DNA from: Anodontia alba
Taxonomy: Eukaryota > Mollusca > Bivalvia > Lucinida > Lucinidae
DNA: 64,000 nt
Assembly (NCBI GenBank): GCA_964016985.1
Contig: OZ024835.1
Location: forward strand, 61,282,714-61,346,713
Direction of reading: 5' to 3'
Below are positions 26,779 to 33,126 of this stretch, one piece after another (the stretch's first letter is position 1; each line of letters starts with the position of its first letter). Made by a program: the position numbers and the translations under genes. The notes under the pieces were generated by a model. It made no database searches, had not been told where the DNA came from, and saw nothing but the letters and a program-made list of their open reading frames with translations.

Positions 26779-29700
26779 ATTTTTTTATTTTTATTTTTTT
26801 TTTTTTTGTTATCTTTTTACTTCAGGCTTATCCACTAACTTGCTTCCTGCGCATGCGCAAAGTCTCATCCAGGCCTTTGTTTTCCATTTAAACATTCTAT
26901 AGTATCCAATGCTTCTGTTTGCGGACAGCGAATGCCCTGATCAGACTGTGCGGAAGCGCGTGCTGATCTGGGCCTTCGCTTTCCGCATATGCATGACGAC
27001 ACGTTTTCGCATGGCGCGGCCAATATTTTCATGTAAATGAAAAATATTCCTTTGCATATTTTGTTGTTTCTTTTTGTTTATTGTATGTTTGACAGCATTA
27101 CGGTTACAAACGGGGACTGCGTCATACTAAAGAAAACAAGTAATAGCTTTGACTAAAAGCTTGGGCTACGCTTAGAACACAAAGCGTGCTTAATGTAGTT
27201 AAAGCTTTTTTGTAGAAGCTAATGCTTGGTTATAATATATACGTGGCAAAAAAGTTAGGGATATTTGTATGTACAGTGAAATAAAAGGAAACTAAGACAT
27301 ATCTGAAATTGATATATTTGATTACATCATTTCATTTACAGACAAAAATCCATCCGTTGGAGTCTGTAGCACTAGATGTGAATGAGAAAATTTGTATGGA
27401 AGATCATTAGGCTCACCAATAAAACCTCACAAATCTGTCAATATCGCGTATACCCACCTGTTGCATCTATTCAGGCCACACAACGACGACGCATACTCCT
27501 GATGAGTCTGGCAATCTGTAGCTGGGGTATCCTCCTCCACTCCTTCTGCAAGGCTGCGCCCAAAGCTTGGAGCGCTCTTGGTCGTGGAACTCTCTGGCGT
27601 ACACGCTGGCCGAGAATGTCCCAAACATGCTCGATCGGCGACAAGTCAGGGGATCGAGCAGGCCAATCGAGATGATCCACGTTGTTCTGCTGCAGGAACT
27701 GCTGTACTATCCTCGCCCGATGAGGTCTTGCGTTGTCATCCTGCAGCACTACGTGGTACCATAAGACTTCCTCCTCCATACCGGTCATGTTCAACAATGG
27801 CGCAGTTCGCTGTGAAGTCGATTCCGCACGGTTTGAACAGACACTCTTATTCCAGTTCTTGAGAGACGTTTGCGCAGTTGTTCGGCGCTTACTGGAACAA
27901 GAGTGTCTGTTCAAACCGTGCGGAATCGACTTCACAGCGCTGGACTTAGAGCTCGGCGACCTTATGTTGGGGTGCCACTTTCCCAGAGACATAGACAAGA
28001 CAGGCTAACATGGACAAGGCAGCATAGTCGATGGACTAACTAACAATGGGCGACTGTACTCTTTACCGACGAGTCACGGTTTCTGCTGGATATGCTTGAC
28101 AGACGACGTCGCGTTTGGCGTCGCAGAGGTGAGAGGTACGCGAACTGCGCCATTGTTGAACATGACCGGTATGGAGAAGGAAGTCTTATGGTATGGGGCG
28201 GCATATCTGTTCGTTCCCGTACAGAGCTGCTTGTGCTTAACGGAACTCTGACAGGCCAACGCTACATCAATGAAGTGCTACAGCCGGTTGTTCTGCCTTT
28301 TGTTCAACAACACCACGTAGTGCTGCAGGATGACAACGCAAGACCTCATTAGGTGAGGATAGTATAGCAGTTCCTGCAGCAGAACAATGTGGATCATCTC
28401 GATTGGCCTGCTCCATCCCCTGACTTGTCGCCATTCGTGCATGTTTGGGACATTCTCGGCCAGTGTGTACGACAGAGAGTTCCACGACCAAGAACGCTCC
28501 AAGCTTTGGGCGCAGCCTTGCAGAAGGAGTGGAGGAGGATACTCCAGCTACAGACTGCCAGACTCATCAGGAGTATGCGTCGTCGTTGTGTGGCCTGCAT
28601 AGATGCAACAGGTGGACATACGCGATATTGACAGATTTGTGAGGTTTAATTGGTGACCCTAGTGATCTTCCATACAAATTTTCTCATTCACATTTAGAGC
28701 TACAGACTCCAACGGATGGATTTGTCTGTAAATGAAATGATGTAATCAAATATATCAATTTCAGATTTCAGATATGTCTTAGTTTCCTTTTATTTCACCA
28801 TACATACAAATATCCCTAACTTTTTTTTTTGCCACGTATAGTTTGGCAGCCCTTGGAAAATAGCATTGGACCAGTCCATGACCTTTCATAAGTGCTTCCG
28901 GAGCAGTAAATGAAGAATGATTCTTCGCATATTTAGTTGTTTCTCTGTGGTTCTTGTATGGTAGACAGCATTATTGTTACAAAAAGGGATTCCGTCAGAG
29001 ACTTGAAAAACAAGAATTGGCTTTCACAAAAAGCTTGACCTACGCTTAACACACAAAGTGTGCTAACTGTAGACCAAGCTTTATGTGAAAGCTAATACTT
29101 AGTTATATAACGTTGAGCAGTCCATGGAAAATAGCATTGGACCAGTCCATGACCTTTCATAAGTGCTTCCGGAGCAATGACAAAATATTAAGATTGTCTA
29201 CGTCTGTGGGCGTAGACAACAAAACAGCAAACTCTGTGGATTTAGACTTCCACTTGAAATATCCATATAAGCATTTAACCAATGTATACAAATATATTTG
29301 TTATATACTTGCCGACTCAAAATAAAACTTTCTTAGTTACTTACTTAGAAATGATTAATCGATCATGATAAATGTGATTGATTAATCAACACTAGACTGT
29401 AAATCACCGATGACCGGTGGAATTGATTAATCGACAAACCACTTGTACTTACTGGGTAATTCCGCACCAAAGCAGGAAAGTGGTACAGATATGATCATAC
29501 ATGTTGAAAAGGTGATAAAGAACGACAGCCACCATGCTCCTACCCATCTAGGATCACTGGGGGTCAACTCAATACTGAAATGAAGCCATTGTACACATGT
29601 ATTGCCGTAATAACCCTAAACTCCGGACAAACAGGTCTGCGAAAACAGTTTACGCGGCGTCTGATCAGGGTCTATACTGTTTGCTACTTGTTCATCAGTT

Positions 29701-31175
29701 TTGTTCAAATTATAGGACAAATATGTAAAGGCGCCCACATATGTAGAGTAAATACGGTGACATATTAATGAAAATGGACATTTACAAACAGAGCAGAGTC
29801 AACCGTCTGTATCGAGGTCTGAACACAGTCTGCACTCTTTGATACAACATGAACCAGGAGATGCATGAATATGGTGAATATCTTTCGAACCATGCAAATT
29901 TATTCTAGACATGGATAGCTCAAGCCATAGAACCAGGTCATTTTGGGATGCTTTCGATCTTCTATTAAATAATGGTAATTTGAGTATAGTCATTAGAATT
30001 GCCTCGATGAGGTGATTCTAATGAATACAAACAACTTAAAATTTCCTGATAAAATAAGAAAAGTTCCTTAAAATATCAGCCATGGTAAACTAGCTTTATC
30101 CCAGCAGGCACACAACATCAAAATGACGTCGTATCAACGTCGATGCGACGTGATCACGTCACATCGACGTTGATACGACGTCATTTTAACGTTGTGTGCC
30201 CGCTGGGATGTGTTCGGGTCAATGACGTTTAACCATGGGGTCTTTTCGGAAATTTATGTGGCCTTTTCTATAGTTTCTGAAAATTTCTGTAATCGTTCAT
30301 CTACAAATTAAAAAAAAAACAAAGGTCTTTCTCCGAGTTTTCGTTTTGTATTCGCGGGTGTTTCTATGTGTTTGTGAGGGGTATGGTAACCGTTATAGTT
30401 TATTTTTTAACCTCTATCACTCTGTTAATTCAGCAGACGATAATGGGTGATACATATCTTGTTTTCCCACAGAACAGGTTTTGACATTTCATGCAAATTG
30501 TCTCCAGTGGAGACAATATGCATGGAATGTCAAAACCTGTTTTCTGAGAAAAATAAGAAAAAATGTTTCAATAGAAATCTGAATGTGTTTTCCAAAGGAA
30601 TAATTTAGCTACAATAAAATACATATGTACAATAAATGACCTAAGTATATTTCATTATTTTAAAGTATAACCATTATTTTGGTCAGACTTTTTTTTATCG
30701 GTTTGGCCAACCCTCTTCAACTTCCCCGACTTCTGACTCAGGATCTTATATATGGGCTGTGCCTTGCTAAAACATGTCTTTGGGCATAAGCGCACAGCGA
30801 AGGCCCAGATCAGCCTGCGCATCCGCGCAGTCTGATCAGGGCCTTCACGGTCCGTGAACAGAATCATTGGTTGCTATAGGATGTATGAATAGAGGGCAAA
30901 GGTCTGGATGAGACCTTTCGCATGTGCAAGATGGAGTCAATCCGCACACTTTGCGCATGCTCAAAGACAGTTTTTCGCTTGATGCGGCCCATATATTGTG
31001 TAAATATGCCACAAAAATTGGCAGGCCAAATGGCGTCTTTTCCCAAGGTCAAAGCCAACGCAAACGAGGGGGAGAGGGTGCTGGTTTAGTACAATAGCTC
31101 TTATTTCATACAGACGAGCCGATGACATTATAACTTAGACTTAGCATGTCTGTCTTTCTGTCTGTCAGAGCGTCC

Positions 31176-31210
<35 letters not shown>

Positions 31211-33092
31211 AGTCATTCAGTCAGTCAGTCAGCCTGTCTGTCTGTGAGTCTGTCTGTCTGTCTGTCTGTCTGTCAGTCATTCATTCAGTCTGTCTGTCTG
31301 TCTGTCTGTCACTCAGTCACTCATTCAGTCTGTCTGTCTGTGGGTCTGTCTGTCTGTCTGTCTATCTGTCTGTCTGTCTGTCTGTGCCATCAAATGAACC
31401 GCAACGTGAGCAAATGTAAACGTGCCTTCTGATATGAGCGCCCGACGAAGACTCTAATCAGTCTGAGCGTCCGCGCATCTGGTCAGTCTTCGTTATCCGC
31501 ATGAAGAAACTCTGCATCCTTGGCTATCCAGTATGCGTCCAGTGAAGATTCTGATCAGCCTGCGCATTCGCGAATGCGCAGGCTGATCTGAATCTTCGCT
31601 GGGCGCACATGTTCGCAGATACGTTTTCAGACGTTGTCGTTTAAATCAGTATGAACTCACGTTTTAGGGTCCACTTTATCAAAATCGACGTAGAAATTTA
31701 GCATCTGACCACCAACAATGTAACCCAGTCCGGGGCCTATACCCAAGATGCCATACAGGAAACCTGAAATTGGAAGTGAGATGAGCAAAGCAAATCCATC
31801 GCTGTCCTTTCGACATTACTCGGAAAAGCGCTTTTTGCTTGATGTTATTTTAAATGAGACTCGATTGCATAGCCGATGGCACGCCAACGCAAAATCTCCA
31901 TGCTCCATGCTAATTTTGCTCTCGCACAACCTTACCAAGAAGGGAAGTCATGTAGCAAGTTAGGTGAAATCCCGCCCAGAGGGTTAGGAGGAGATAGCGG
32001 GACGGACGGAAGGACAGACTAGCTCTTACACACACTTACCACGCGGGGAAATCATGTAGCGAGTTTGGTGAAGTTCCGTCCAGTAGTTTAGGAGGAGATA
32101 GCGTGACGGACAGACGGACAGACGGACGGAGGCGTTCACAATATCCCCATCGCTAAACCTTGGGGATAAACGTTTTGTTCTGACTGACCTTATGTTCTCC
32201 TCCTTTTGTGCGTCGGGCAGGTTCTGCTTTGTGATTGAAGTATTTCCTGGGCATATACACTTATAGATTGTATTAGAGCAACGTGACATTACCTAAATAT
32301 AGAGGAGAGCTTGTCGCCGGAACACTATCATCTATCAAGCCGACGCCGACGGTATAGAGCGTGGTGCCGCCAATACCGTGTAGAACCATACTGAGCATCA
32401 ATACGCCCAGGTATTTCTGTAATCCCGAGCTTACACAAACCTCGTCTGTAAGCAACGTGTCAGTACCTGAAAAGGACCACAACACCAATTCAGCCGGGGC
32501 ACAGCATTACCTGCAAGACTGCATGTCCGCCGGCGAAGACTCAGATCTGCGCTTTCGCGGAGTCTGATCAGAGTCTTCGCAGTGCACTCTGTGGATAGCC
32601 ATGTATCCAAACCGTCTTCAGGCTTACAGCGAAGACTCTGATCAGGCTGCAAGGATGCGCAGGCTGTTCTGAGTCTTCGCTGGGTGCACATTGAATTTAG
32701 AAGGAAATCTTTACCCAGACTTATTGTCATATGAGGTCTACTCAGCATTAATACGCCAAGGTATTTCTATAATCCTGAACTTAAAAAAAAAAGATCGTCC
32801 GTAAGCGCTGTACCTCTGCCTGGTAACAATGGGATTATCTACAGGTGTACCATATCCAAAACATCCTACCTTCTGAAATGGGTTTCAGTCTCCGCTGCTC
32901 TTCCTAGCACCCACCAATCAAGCAGATTAAATTATGATCAGCCTCCGATAGTTCTATGTGTCAGGCATACAGAGGTCTTTACGCCTTCGTTTCATCTGAA
33001 TTCAGCAGACGTACCGCATTGACTAAGCCTCTAGTTTTTTCTTTCTTTTTTGTATTTTTATTTTATTTTATTTTATTTATTTTTTTTACATA

Positions 33093-33126
<34 letters not shown>

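Larger units (their letters stand above)
27240..28838. mobile_element. Tc1-like transposon rebuilt as an inverted dimer
   Basis: Outer ends TACGTGGCAAAAAAGTTAGG and its inverse (CCTAACTTTTTTTTTTGCCA), flanked by TA. Both halves carry the 3' end of the same transposase, reading outwards, so the inverted arms extend for hundreds of bases (about 27240-27800 against about 28150-28838) rather than only a terminal repeat. The centre contains a second, 38-bp inverted repeat (about 27805-27843 and 27897-27938) around CGATTCCGCACGGTTTGAAC. Confidence 0.85.
27050..29176. repeat. Direct duplication of about 270 bp, first copy split by Tc1
   Basis: The unit runs from GCATATTTNGTTGTTTCT through GACAGCATTA, the foldback L hairpin and CAGTCCATGACCTTTCATAA. 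Copy 1 is 27050-27239 plus 28839-28906 with the Tc1 element between; copy 2 is 28907-29176. The related inverse sequence at 9251-9377 shows it is a dispersed element. Confidence 0.65.
24752..29452 (-). other. Gene A intron 5 (4.7 kb)
   Basis: Begins at the acceptor side with T-rich tracts (24790-24925). Contains H hairpins, a pogo-like MITE, foldback C, a degraded PalA, direct-duplicated sequence and the Tc1 inverted dimer. About 29340-29430 next to the exon 5 donor is rich in ATTAATCGAT palindromes. Confidence 0.65.
29575..31660 (-). other. Gene A intron 4
   Basis: Contains a degraded pogo-like MITE with hairpin 29985-30040, foldback C (30101-30207), an M-type hairpin (30432-30560), H hairpins and a TCTG microsatellite. 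No extra exon. Confidence 0.6.
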
